From assembly GCA_039566865.1 (NCBI GenBank), contig CM076958.1, forward strand, positions 9,772,501 to 9,836,500: a DNA stretch of 64,000 nt. The letters are read 5' to 3'. How positions within the stretch are numbered: the stretch's first letter is position 1; the number at the start of each line of letters is the position of its first letter. The stretch comes from Aurelia coerulea (taxonomy: Eukaryota; Cnidaria; Scyphozoa; Semaeostomeae; Ulmaridae). The notes beneath the pieces are model-generated. The model was not told the DNA's origin and did not search any database. It saw only the letters and a program-made list of their open reading frames with translations. Below are positions 9,467 through 19,958 of the stretch, piece after piece. The position numbers and the translations under genes were made by a program.

Positions 9467-9990
9467 TTGGGGTTATTCCAAACAATTATAACAATAACAC
9501 AATATCATCTCACTGCCATGCTTGATCTTAAGCTTGTAAGACATGATGAACTGCCATCCGCTGGAAAAATGAGGACATACTTGCTAGATCTTACCGCTTC
9601 TATACGGAGTTTAGTTGGCACTGCATCAACAATATAGAATTAGCATCTAGATTTATGTCCTCTGTTCCTTCTCAGTATACCACCATCTTCATAGTTTGTG
9701 ATAAATACTGAGATAAATACCAGGACAATAGGATCAAAGGTGGAGAATGCCAGGAGAGAGGTGTAAGAGAGCGGTATATCTTAATCAGTCCTGATATCAG
9801 TGCCTTTTGGCTAGACTAAATTTTTCGAAATGGTACCTTTTGGCTAGACCAATTTCTACAAAAATGACACCCTTGGTTAGACTAAATATCGAAAAACAAT
9901 ACCCCTGACTAGATTTATTTCAAAGCCATGCGAGTCAGCAGATATGAGATATCTCAAACTCGTTGGGTTGAACAAATAACTTCCCTTTTG
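9467..9990. other. Unassigned AT-rich sequence
   Basis: No coding or repeat structure is clear. Two short phrases with 'GGCTAGAC' and 'GGTTAGACTAAAT' recur at 9815-9885, suggesting a degenerate short tandem repeat. Confidence 0.4.
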
Positions 9991-9994
9991 TAAA

Positions 9995-10660
9995 ACTGGG
10001 CTGGAAAATTTGCGCTTGATGTCTTATAGATTCATTTCCAATTTACGATTTAACTGCACATATACAGAAGAAACGTTGTACCAGAATTCATACGTGTCTC
10101 ATTTCCTCTATTAGAAAAACGAATTTTCATTCAATAATTTTTGCATTTTCTTAACAAATTTACAGAAAATTTTTTAGGCCTAAAATCTAGCCATTCGCTT
10201 CCCTATTGAGAAAAATCATTAAATCCTAATACTTTGCAATTTCCAATCCAATGGAAAGATAGAAACTTTGCGCCTAAAATCTTGCACATTCGTTTCCCAT
10301 TTAGGGCAAATCATTTGCATTTGGTAATTTGCAATTTGCAAACAGATGTGCACTGCAAACTCAGGTTCTAGAATCTTACGAAACCGTTCCCTTTTCAAAC
10401 AAAATAATTAGTACCTAATAATTAGAAATTTCCAAACATTTGTACACAACAAACTTCGTGCCTCAAATCTTACGTGTTTCATTTCCTCCTATTTTCCCAT
10501 TAAAAAAAGTTGTATTTACTGGTGTGTAGTTTTCCTATTCTAACCAATACAGGAAGAAAACTTTGTACCTAAAGCCAAGCCTTACAGAATCATTTCTCAT
10601 AAGAAGAAATTAAATCATTAGCATCTTACTATTAGCAATCTCCGAACATGCTTTTTATTG
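9995..10660. repeat. Degenerate tandem repeat, unit about 95 bp, about seven copies
   Basis: A phrase like 'GCGCCTAAAATCTTACACAT' followed by 'CGTTTCCCATT' and 'AATTTGCAATTTCCAAACAT' recurs with anchors at about 10010, 10076, 10179, 10269, 10363, 10459 and 10564. Copies differ by many substitutions and small indels, so this is an old array. It has no coding capacity. Confidence 0.6.
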
Positions 10661-10936
10661 TTGCTTGCAGGTAATACTTGGATAAATTTGAAACTTTTCT
10701 GAGATCATGGGCAAAGTGTGAGTGATATTTCAACCCAAAAAGCAAAGAATTTCTCGAATTAGAAAAGACCAGATCGAATTACAAACTTCGTGCTGTTTCA
10801 GTCGCATGACAAATATGCGTCCCAACATGTCTTAATAAAGTCCCAAGGAAAGCAATGTCGCAAGTTGCAATCAAAATCGTAGCTTTTAATTTTTGTTTTG
10901 AAACTATTCAATGCCTGGGACTCTTTTAAGGAAGGT

Positions 10937-12450
10937 GGAATTGAAAGTCATATCTTTGATCCAATAAAACGTGCATTTTCAATACCATACCCTGCCGTGT
11001 TTGGCTTTGGTGCCAAAATATTTCTGCCACTACAAAGGGTGTATAGTGTATCTCTCTCAATGAAGATTTGATTCATGAAACTTGGATTGAGATTCCTTTG
11101 AATTTTGAAAATTTCAGTAGCAAGCAACTGGAAATTTTTGTGGTGAATAGACACTGTGTTTGCTTTCGTCAGTAATTCCTTGAAATTTGAACATCTATCT
11201 TTGTATGCGATTCTCAAAGCTCTCTCTTGGCTCTTGTTTATTTTCCTATTAACTGACCTATCATGGAACATCCAAAAAATGGACAATAGCTAATTTGAGA
11301 AATAACGAAAGCGTTCATCATAACCCTCATTTTCTCGACATCCACATAGTTTGAAAAACGTGCAAGTGCATGCAACTCCTGTCCAGCCTTTTTACAAACT
11401 ATATCTACATGATTTTTGAAATCAAGGTTCTTATCCATGTTACACCCGAATGCTTTTCTTCAACAGATTCTGGTATCGTAGTTGCACCAATATGCACTGA
11501 TACACTAGTGGTTTTCCCTCCAAAAATCAAAAGATTACTTTTGTCCGCATACAGTTTCGTACTATTATCAAGAAAGCACTAAGAGAGCCTTTGAGCATCT
11601 GTTTCAAGGCTAGAAACTATGTGTTCTAGTTCATGACCGCACAAATACAGGGTGTCCCAAAAAAATTGTGCTCCGTTTGTCTGAAGATTGCGACAAAACG
11701 GCAAAAGATCCTCGCCAAACTTTTGCATGATGGTGCTCTTCAGATGTTCAATTAAAGTTTGCCACCATCCCCGTAAAAATCCGTTGAAAAATGATGGAGC
11801 TACGACCTTCAGAAGACCAAATTTGCCTGACGACTGAAACCAGCAGTCGGCCATTTTGCCTTACTATTTTGCAGTGATAGGTTTCTTCACGTGAGGTAAG
11901 AAATAATTTCTGTGAGGTCAGAAATATTGGAACTCTCCGAGGATTATCGGAGTTTTCACGAGAGCTATGACTTTGAAGGCTGCTGTTTCATTTTCATTCC
12001 ATAAAGCTATTTATCGCTGCAAAATAGTAAGACAAAATGGCCGACCGCTGGTTTCAGTGATCAGGCAAATTTGGTCTCCTGAAGGTCATAGCTCCATCAT
12101 TTCTCAACGGATTTTTATGGGGATGGTAGTAAACTTTAATTGAACATCTGAAGAGAACCATCATGCAAACGTTTGGCGAGAATCTTTTGCCATTTTGTCG
12201 CAATCTTCAGACAAACGGGGCACAATTTTTTTGGGACACCCTGTAGATAGTCGTTTCATCGACGTAATTGCAAATCTCAATCTCTTCCACAAAAGAAAAG
12301 GTCGCTCATGAATACATTAAATAAGAGTGGCCCCAACACAGAGTCTTGCAGTACACCCGTAATTGATTCCTGCCAGGAACTGAATGACTCATTGACCTTA
12401 ACTCGCTGCTTCCTATTTGAAAGATAATCATGAACCAGTTTAGGGCAGAT
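10937..12450 (-). pseudogene. CR1-like LINE ORF2 fragment split by a TA-flanked MITE (family B)
   Basis: From 12450 down, the minus strand encodes the RT region near the QGSVLGPLLF motif (here degenerate), then CNYVDETTIYL, which has Val instead of the usual Ala in the YADD box. The reading is interrupted at 11648-12243 by a MITE. It resumes with CGHELEHIVSSLETDAQ, LLIFGGK, DFKNHVDIVCKKAGQEL and ALRIAYKDRCSNF. A stop and at least one frameshift (near 11260) show it is dead. The 3' UTR is missing. Confidence 0.85.
11648..12243. mobile_element. Palindromic TA-flanked MITE (mariner-type TIR CAGGGTGTCCC)
   Basis: The 596-bp element begins CAGGGTGTCCCAAAAAAATT and ends with its reverse complement. 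TA is directly repeated at 11646-11647 and 12244-12245. The inverted arms are about 230 bp (to about 11880 and from about 12005) with a spacer of about 120 bp. Removing the element and one TA restores the LINE reading on both sides. TIR and TA target are typical of Tc1/mariner elements. There is no transposase, and it would form a long hairpin if transcribed. Confidence 0.88.
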
Positions 12451-12794
12451 CTACCGGTTAGTATAAGTTTTATTACCTGATAGCTTCTAATTTTGACTTA
12501 CATCATTTAGTCAAACGCATTTCGTTACTAAAGCTGAGGATGAAGGCCCCACCCATTGCCTGTATACCAACAATTTCCGAACTCAGCACCCCAAAATTGA
12601 CCAAGCCAACCTGTTTTCATAAATTTCCCCGTCAGGGGACCATTCCTGCACTCTCCGCCTGGCCTAAATCCTTTATTAAGCCTTCAATGCGCAACCAAAT
12701 CATGACTTTGAACCAACAAGGAATCTCGTTACTTCATTGATAATAGGTATCACTGTCCTCTTCTTCCATTCCAAACTATCAAATCAGAAATATT

Positions 12795-13600
12795 AATGAA
12801 TTCTTTCTTCAGGGCACAATTCAATTATTGTCCACTTGTATGGATGTTTAATGATAGGGCAACTAATTCAAAATCAAATCGCATTCACGAAAGAGCAATG
12901 CGATTGGTATGAAAATATAGTGTATCTGAGCAAGAAAAATTGAAGTAAAAATACGTTGCCATTCATCAGCACAATCTGCAATTGCTAATGATTGAAATAT
13001 TCAAAACAAAAAACATCTAAATTGAACATTTATGAAAAACATCTTTACTGAGCAGGGACGTAGGAAGCATCTCAAACTTGAGGGGGCATGACACTTTAAG
13101 GGCACGTTTTTCATTGAGCGAAAGGGGCACTTCCTGAAAATAAAAAGGGCACTTCTTTGATTATTGCAAAATCTTGGGGGGAGGGACGTGCCCCCAGTGC
13201 CCCCCCCCCCGGTTCCTACGTCTCTGTTACTGAGAGAAATATTCACTGCAGTTTGAGAAGTGAAAATCATTTGCAGTTGCCAAATATAAAGACAACAACA
13301 TACGGAATAGAGAATATTCGGTACAGAGGCTACCTTTTGTGGTCCTCATTGGCGAGGAATTTAAAGATTCCAACACACTTTCTGAATTCAAGTGAAAAGT
13401 AAAATTATGGAATACTTGTATCTACAGATTGTGAAAAGTCTTCATTAAAGATTTAGGGTTTTTGTAGGTTTTAAAGTAGAAAATTTTAAATTAAGCTTTA
13501 GCTTATTTGTTGGTGTTAATCAGCTTATTAGCTATTTGTTTTTCTTTTGATATTGCCAAAGTGAAAGAAATTGTTAACAATAATGATGATAATAATAAGG
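12795..13600 (+). pseudogene. CR1-like LINE 3' fragment, plus strand, split by a hAT MITE (family B)
   Basis: Plus-strand reading FNYCPLVWMFND, then HERAMRLV and a stop, then HNLQLLMIEIFKTKN, then (after the MITE) LRSENHLQLPNIKTTTYGIE and a degenerate form of the WNCDSCTCRLCKVFIKD end. The 3' UTR ends in AATAATGATGATAATAATAA. Several stops are present. Orientation is opposite to its neighbours. Confidence 0.8.
13053..13226. mobile_element. 174-bp non-autonomous hAT element
   Basis: The terminal repeats are CAGGGACGTAGGAAGC on the left and GGTTCCTACGTCTCTG on the right (13 of 16 match in inverted alignment). An exact 8-bp target duplication, TTACTGAG, lies at 13045-13052 and 13227-13234. An 8-bp duplication with a CAGGG start is the hAT signature. 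The inside is low in complexity (GGGCAC-rich). The host LINE reads through if it is removed. Confidence 0.9.
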
Positions 13601-13890
13601 CCCGCAAGAGCGTTTTTGCCTTTGGGGTGCAACAACTTGCGCCGAAGGTGAGGCACAAACGGGTTTCAGGGGGCAAAGCCCAGAAAACTTCATTAGGCCA
13701 CGCCCTTTACTTGGCCTGAAACGCACCTCTGGACCCCATGTTTCCCAGTGCTAAAATAGGAAGTCAGACAAATTTTGTAGTTTTTTTTATAAATTAACAC
13801 CTCAGTAAAAAATTGTTAGGGTACACTCTTTACTTTGGCTTAGAACGCATCTGTCAATCAAATAACTACAGCCATTGTTAACATTGTAAA

Positions 13891-14030
13891 GATGAAGAAC
13901 CTGGCCGCAGGCCGTTATTTCGGCTAAAAGCGGCACCCACATCCTTAATTCTTTTGTTAAGATGAAGAACCTGGCCGCAGGCCGTTATTTCGGCTAAAAG
14001 TCGTACCCGCATCCTGAACGCCGTAAACCA
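13891..14030. repeat. Two-copy 70-bp tandem duplication
   Basis: GATGAAGAACCTGGCCGCAG begins at 13891 and again at 13961. The following GGCCGTTATTTCGGCTAAAA is also shared. The copies differ at a few positions near their ends. Confidence 0.85.
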
Positions 14031-14195
14031 TTGTCAATTCACACCGAACGATGCAAAACGCGTCTCATGCTGAAGCCGCAATCCGTAGAAAAACCATTGC
14101 CAAATCCGTAGGCCACACGTAAGAATAGGGTTGAAGCCGTAAAGCCGCAAACCTACAATAGGCCCTCCCTTAGGACAGTGAGAACAATGTGGTGA

Positions 14196-14484
14196 CCCGG
14201 GGGGTACATAACATGTTCAGGGTACAGGAATGTGCCACCCATATGGGTGGGCTTTTGGGCCCAAAAATTTCTAAACAAGGGTCCTTTTTTGGCAGATTTT
14301 CCATAAACATGGGTGGGGTTTCACTGAAATTCACAAAAATGGTTAAAAATAGGCAGTATTCCACCAAGATTCATCATAAGAGTGGGTACCAAGGCAAGTT
14401 TCAGGAATTAGAAAGGGTACCTTTCTGAAAACCGGTCAGCAGACCCCCGTCCATCCATAAGTCATGTACCCCCCCCCCCACGTG
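14196..14484. mobile_element. 289-bp TIR element with 8-bp target duplication, copy 1
   Basis: It starts CCCGGGGGGTACATAACATG and ends with an inverted G-run/TACAT terminus (ATGTAC, C-run, ACGTG). The 8-bp direct repeat TGTGGTGA flanks it at 14188-14195 and 14485-14492. The right terminus has lost the CCCGGG ending. It belongs with the element at 14557-14861. Superfamily is unassigned; an 8-bp duplication would allow hAT. Confidence 0.7.
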
Positions 14485-14556
14485 TGTGGTGACCAGTTTC
14501 AGACTCCTCAATGGGCGGTTTCAGACTTCTTATGAATGGTCAATGGATGTAATTGT

Positions 14557-14861
14557 CCCGGGGGGGGGTACTTGACTTTCAATTGTACGGGGGGGGGGTG
14601 CACTCCAAGAAAAAAAATTTTCAACCGGCTTTAGAAATTTTCCCTCGAAATGATAGCCGGCTTTGAAAAAATCGGCGAAAAGCATATCCCAAAACGTAAA
14701 AATTCGTCGAAAAACAATGAAATAACACGTTTGAACAACCGGCTTTAGAAAAATTGCCTTCTTTTGATACCCGGCGTTAGAAAAAAGAGGCGAAAACGAT
14801 ACCCGGAAAGGAGTGCACATGGCGTCAGCAAAATATACTAAGTACCCCCCCCCCCCCCGGG
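14557..14861. mobile_element. 305-bp TIR element with 8-bp target duplication, copy 2
   Basis: The left end is CCC plus a G-run, then TACTT. The right end is AAGTAC, a C-run, then GGG. The exact 8-bp direct repeat GTAATTGT lies at 14549-14556 and 14862-14869. Internal repeats of CCGGCTTTAGAAA and ATACCCGG occur. No ORF of substance is present. Two copies of one family lie within 75 bp of each other. Confidence 0.85.
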
Positions 14862-15409
14862 GTAATTGTGCAATCCAATCCTATAGGGATTATGACTTAT
14901 GAGGCAGCCAGATAAATCCTCCATTGTTGAAGAGAGAACTGATCTAGTCAGGGTGATTTTGTTTTCAGGATTCATTTGAAAGGGCAAAACAAAAAACCTG
15001 TGTGTCCCTACAGGGAACAGATCTTTGCTTCCTGATTCAAATAGAGGACTTCACATTGATAAAAGAGGCGCCACCCTATAGAGCATTGTTTTGCGTCTTT
15101 ATTACAATTGATCTTTTTCTATGCTCTTTGTCGATTTTTTATGGCAATGCCTTATATTGTTGTGGATTCACATATTTTGTATGGTGTTTGTCCATTTTAG
15201 GTCAAACTAATTCATTTTAAAGAGAATCAACGGATATAAATGCCCCGCGCGGAAGGAGTCTGGGTATTCTATTATTAGCCTATTGTATTTGATGATTTCG
15301 AGACGATCATGGATATTGTTTAGCAAGAGGAACAATAACATGCGTAGGAGTTTTCAATGCCCTATTTATAGATGACCTCCTCTTAGCTCCGTTCATTCAC
15401 TTTAAGTAT

Positions 15410-15745
15410 GGCCTTCTCATTTTCGTATGGGGTTTTAAATTTTATGTGGCATGTTACATTTCGTATGGCGTTTTAAATTTTGTATGGCCTGTTACATTTC
15501 GTATGGTGTTTTATATTTCATATGGCCTTGTGCATTTTGCATGGCGTTTTAAATTTTGTATGGCCTGTTTACATTTCGTATGGCGTTTTAAATTTTGTAT
15601 GGCCTGTTACATTTCGTATGGCGTTTTAAATTTTGTATGGCCTGTTACATTTCGTATGGCGTTTTATATTTCATATGGCCTTGTGCATTTCGTATGGCGT
15701 TTTAAATGTTGTATGCAGTTTTAAAATTCATATGGGGTTTTCATT
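15410..15745 (+). repeat. Tandem array of a 37-38 bp unit (GTATGGCGTTTTAAATTTTG...)
   Basis: About nine units alternate GTATGGCGTTTTAAATTTT and GTATGGCCTGTTACATTTC. Shorter inverted units are at 18485-18610. Long frames here are repeat translation, not genes. Confidence 0.85.
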
Positions 15746-15784
15746 TTGTATGGCGTTAATCGAATTTCATATGTTCATTTATAG

Positions 15785-15850
15785 TTTGTATGGTATGATG
15801 CATTGCGGCATGGTAAGATGCATTGCAGCATGGTATGATGCATTGCGACT
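15785..15850. repeat. Three-copy GCATGGTATGATGCATTGC repeat with an inverted partner at 16885-16915
   Basis: Units of about 21 bp recur at 15788, 15809 and 15830. An inverted match, GCAATGCATCACACCATGCC, is at about 16884, giving a second, inner inverted repeat of about 1.1 kb span within the larger structure. Confidence 0.6.
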
Positions 15851-17444
15851 TTTGAGAACTTGGCGGAAAATAGAAATCCAAATACAACTTACAACACAAC
15901 CGTACATAGCCTTACAAATTTACCATCAAAAACTCAAAACAACTATTTGCACATACATGAAAAGCTCACATGTGTACAGGGCCTCCGATGACGGGGGAGG
16001 GGGTGGGGGCCATGACCCTTCCACCTTTTTTGCAAAATGTGTCTTTAAAATATCTAATTCTCTCAAAAATCCCTTGCTCGTTTACAGTTGAGCAGTGCAA
16101 GTTCCTTGCATGTATTCAATTCTACCCCTGTTCTGTTCATAAGTAGATCATCAAATGCAGAATACAAAACTTTGTGTTTTGTAAGGCCTAAATCTAGATC
16201 AGTGAGGGCAAGTGCTGCTTGCCAGCCAGTCAGCAAAAGCAAGCGCTACTGCACACTTTTCAGTAGGCTATCTTCCAAAATCTGTTTCTCAATTCTGCCA
16301 GCTTTAATTCAAATTGGAGGTTTGCCGACAGCCCCCGGACCAACCCCCATGTAACTTGCGCCTCAAGCACGCATGCCTAAGTCAGTTTTTCCTCTGGATC
16401 CATCCCTGGAACGGCAGCTTATTATATTGTGCTGTGGTAAATTTTTATTTCAAAGTTTGCCCCCTCCACTTTTCTAATCTCGTCAGTGCCCCTGGTCTAG
16501 CAGAAACATCTACAATAAGGCTACAGGCAGTTTAAGCTGCCACCATGCTGACAAAGCAAAAAAGCCTTTGCCTTCATCTGAAATCCAGGAAAACCGGATA
16601 GATGTTTTTAGTTTTTCGGTAACCCAGTGCTTTTTGCATATTGCACCTATTTCTATACAATCGCGATCTAACTGGTGTTCATTAAATAGCTTAGATTTGT
16701 TTAGTTCAGTAGACGACACTCCTGTAAGTGTAGTAAGTCTAAATTGATTGATTGAAAATTAAGCATCTGTCCAGGCGTCCAGCAGGCAGAATTTCTCAGA
16801 GGAAACAACAACAATATGTTCAAGTTGGATAATTTAGACCAAGTCATGTAGTTTCTGTATTTCCCACCAAAATTTAAAAGCAGCAATGCATCACACCATG
16901 CCGCAATGCATCATACCCAGGGCCATCCCCATAGGGGTGTAGGGGGTGTGACACGCCCCCTGGAAATCAGTGGCTGTCGGCAAATCAAGCTTGATCCTCA
17001 GGCCAGCATTTGCCAACGAATTTCTATCCAAAGGTGGGAAGCACCGATTCAGCTATTCTATTCTTCAGAGCACTGATACTACCGTTGCAGATGCGCAAAT
17101 TTTTGGCTCGCTTCGCTCGCAGTGCCCTGTCTAATTTCACTAAATTTTTGTCAAAAAGACGATTCCTTTCTATCAAGAAGCCTTTGCAAAATTTCATAGA
17201 CTCAGCATTAAACTAAACAAAATGACCTATAATCGATAGCCAACAGTATTTTTAACAATCACATTTCAAAATGTGACTGTCATATCATAGAAGATGTATC
17301 AACGATAAGGTTGAATTTCAACGACCACGCCCAATGACCACGCCCCTTGTTGGCAAATTTAACGTTTACACCCCCCTTTCTCAACTTCCTTCGCCACGGC
17401 CCAGATCATACCGTACAAAATGAAAATGTCCTTATGAAATTTAA

Positions 17445-18467
17445 CCCTTTAAGGGGCACATATTGAAATAGCTACCAGAAAAATTTCATTTTTTCAATGT
17501 GAGCTAAGGATGAGTGTAATAGTCAGTAAATACAAAAAAAGACAATTCCCCCAAATATTTGGGGGGAAATAATTTGTTGCAGATCTGCTACATTGCCCCG
17601 TAATGAAAAGAATTATGGAAAAATTTTTTGTAAACAAATAGGAAACTATTCGATTGTAGGTAAAAAACATGAAATCTTTGTCACGAAATGAGTCATGAAG
17701 CAAATTGACCTAATTTTTGCTGGAAAGAAATTTCAGAATCGAAAAAAACAGTTTAGCATTGTCATGAAGATGAAAGAAATGTATTTATAAGTCTTGAATT
17801 TTTGCTGCAAGTGTGACTAAAAATAAAAGCCAGGGCTAGGGCGTCTTGCAGAACATATAGTTAATGTGTAATTTTCATAGGCAGCCAAAAATTTGTTCAA
17901 TTTTGTGCCCCTCAAGAGAGGAAAAACTGTAAAGAAAACAAATTTCACCAAAATTTTAAGAAAAAAGCAATGATTGCAAATCATTTATGGCAAAACTTTC
18001 GATTTTACATGAAAGCCATATGATTTCTATTCCAAAACTCAACCATAAAAGGTCCATGATAGGTGTGTTTTTCTTGACCCTTAAGGGGCAATGTAGCATA
18101 TTTGCAACAAATAGATTCAACATTTTATAAAATGTAGATAAAAGCAATGACATTAAAGACAACACAGCCTATGGAGACATCAATAAATCATCTATCATGA
18201 TATCTAAAAACAAACATCTTCTTTTGATTTGAAGAATCCTAAATTTTCAAAAAACTTTAGGCCACTTTAGCCAACTGGAAATGACCACAGTTCATCATCG
18301 TTTAATATCGATTGTTGTGAACAAAAACATGATTGTTTGATAACAATGTCTTGAGAAGAGTCTGAACAACTCAGAACAATTGCAACCATTGTGTTTTAAA
18401 ACGAAGCTAAGAAAACATGGCTGCATTATTAATTTGTTGCAGATATGCTACACTGCCCCTTAAAGGG
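17445..18467. mobile_element. 1.02-kb TIR element, CCCTTTAAGGGGCA ends, TTAA/TTCA flanks
   Basis: The 14-bp terminal repeats CCCTTTAAGGGGCA (17445-17458) and TGCCCCTTAAAGGG (18454-18467) are perfect inverted copies. The outside is TTAA on the left and TTCA on the right. The subterminal phrase TTTGTTGCAGATMTGCTACA followed by CCCC recurs at about 17573, 18090 (inverted) and 18434. No transposase is encoded. The TTAA-type target points to piggyBac- or Kolobok-like mobilisation. Confidence 0.7.
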
Positions 18468-18868
18468 TTCAAATGCTATGTGGAATGCACAACGCCATAT
18501 GAAGTATAAAACGCCATACGAAATGTAACATGCCATATAAAATTTAAAACGCCAAACGAAATGTAACATGCCACATAAAATTTAAAACGCCATACGAAAA
18601 TGAGAAGGCCACAATTAAAAATAATTGGTCAAAATGACCTTAAAATGGACAAACACCATACGAAATATGTGAATCCACATAGATATTACACAACAATATA
18701 AGGCATTGCCATACAAAATCCAAAAAAACCATATAAAAAGATCAATTGTAATAAAGACGCAAACAACGCTCCATACCACCGCAATCGCCCAAGCAATCGC
18801 AATCTTATCATAGACCTTCGTGAGTCAACTGTTTGTTTGTAGGTTCACCTTTGATTTGTCTTACTTAA

Positions 18869-19563
18869 CCCTATCTGACCTGGGTGTTTGGAAACACTCA
18901 ATGCCTGGGGGGGGGGGCGGATTCGGCCCAGTTGTTTATCTCTGTTGTCATAAGAGATATGGCAGCCAAACTTGGCACAAAGGTAGTTCATTATATAAAC
19001 AATGAAAATTTGAAATCATAATCCAATTAGCGATGTTGTTGCTGTTGCTAGAGCATGATGATCATTATGATGTCATATGACGTCATATAAATGAAAGCTT
19101 GGTAAAAGGTCATGAAACTTTATTTTTCATAAAGAAATGAAAGATATAGATCAAAATATATATAAATCCTTACTTTAGACTTAATTGGACCAATTAAACA
19201 TGATTAAGAGAGATACAAAGTATGTTTTTCACAGAGTGCAGTATGAACAATTGGTAACCATGGAGACAAGGCTAAAAATAGGATGTCCAAATTGTTGCAA
19301 TGTTATTGCTCTATGATACAAAGTTAAACTTACGAAGTATCAGAGGCCTGTATGGAAAACGGTGTAAACAAAAATGTACTAGGGGGGTGGAATCCGCCCC
19401 CCCCCCCCAGGTCAGATAGCCAGGATGGAAAGTAGGGCAACTTTCGCCGAGACCTTGGGTGTGCAAGAAGGGTCCTCTATTGTTTATCTATTGTCTGTTT
19501 TGAATACCCTATTGTTTTTCTTGGGTGTGCAAGTGCCACACTTTCCATACAGGTCAGATAGGG
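18869..19563. mobile_element. 695-bp TIR element with CCCTATCTGACCTG ends
   Basis: The ends AACCCTATCTGACCTG and CAGGTCAGATAGGGTT are perfect 16-bp inverted repeats. TTACTTAA occurs exactly on both sides (18861-18868 and 19564-19571), counting the element from CCC to GGG. G-run hairpins with CGGATTCGG and GGAATCCGCC sit inside each end. A second internal end (CAGGTCAGATAG at about 19410) suggests a composite or nested copy. It is related to the elements at 590-685 and 1509-2376. Confidence 0.75.
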
Positions 19564-19958
19564 TTACTTAAAGACAAATGAGGGATATATAGTGCCTAGT
19601 TTAAAAATAGAACAAAAGATGGCTTAGTGCTTTCATTTGTCCAATTGATTTGCTAATCTCTCGATATCATCAAATACAATGGAATACAATAGTCTATATT
19701 TAAATTGCCCAGGCCCCTGATTTAAATCACCTTATATCTCCATCATTTGTCTTTAACATTACTGAGATCGTTTGGTAGACCTTCTGCTAAACCTATGATC
19801 TGTTCATATCTGTTTTCTCCTGTTCTGTCTGCTACTTTAAAAACAATAAAAGATGGTCCAAAAAAAATAAATTTCTAAATCGAAACACTTCCTCCTTTCC
19901 CTCCTCCGTCTCTGGGCATGGCCATAGGCTTCGACCGGTGAAGCGCGGCGGGCCTAAG

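Larger units (their letters stand above)
15085..18775. mobile_element. Large inverted-repeat structure with GTATGGCGTTTTAAAT arrays
   Basis: The left arm (15085-15215 and 15405-15745) and the right arm (18480-18775) are inverted copies. TGCGTCTTTATTACAATTGA at 15099 pairs with TCAATTGTAATAAAGACGCA near 18742, and GGCCTTCTCATTTTCGTATG pairs with its complement near 18595. The left arm has an extra block of about 190 bp (about 15216-15404). Between the arms lie other elements, including the TTAA-flanked one at 17445-18467. No coding sequence is recognised. Likely a foldback-type element later filled by insertions. Confidence 0.6.

Noticed and set aside
15446..16091. Frames of 92 and 152 codons rich in Tyr, Gly, Phe and Trp
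   Set aside because: They translate the 37-bp tandem repeat; composition follows the unit.
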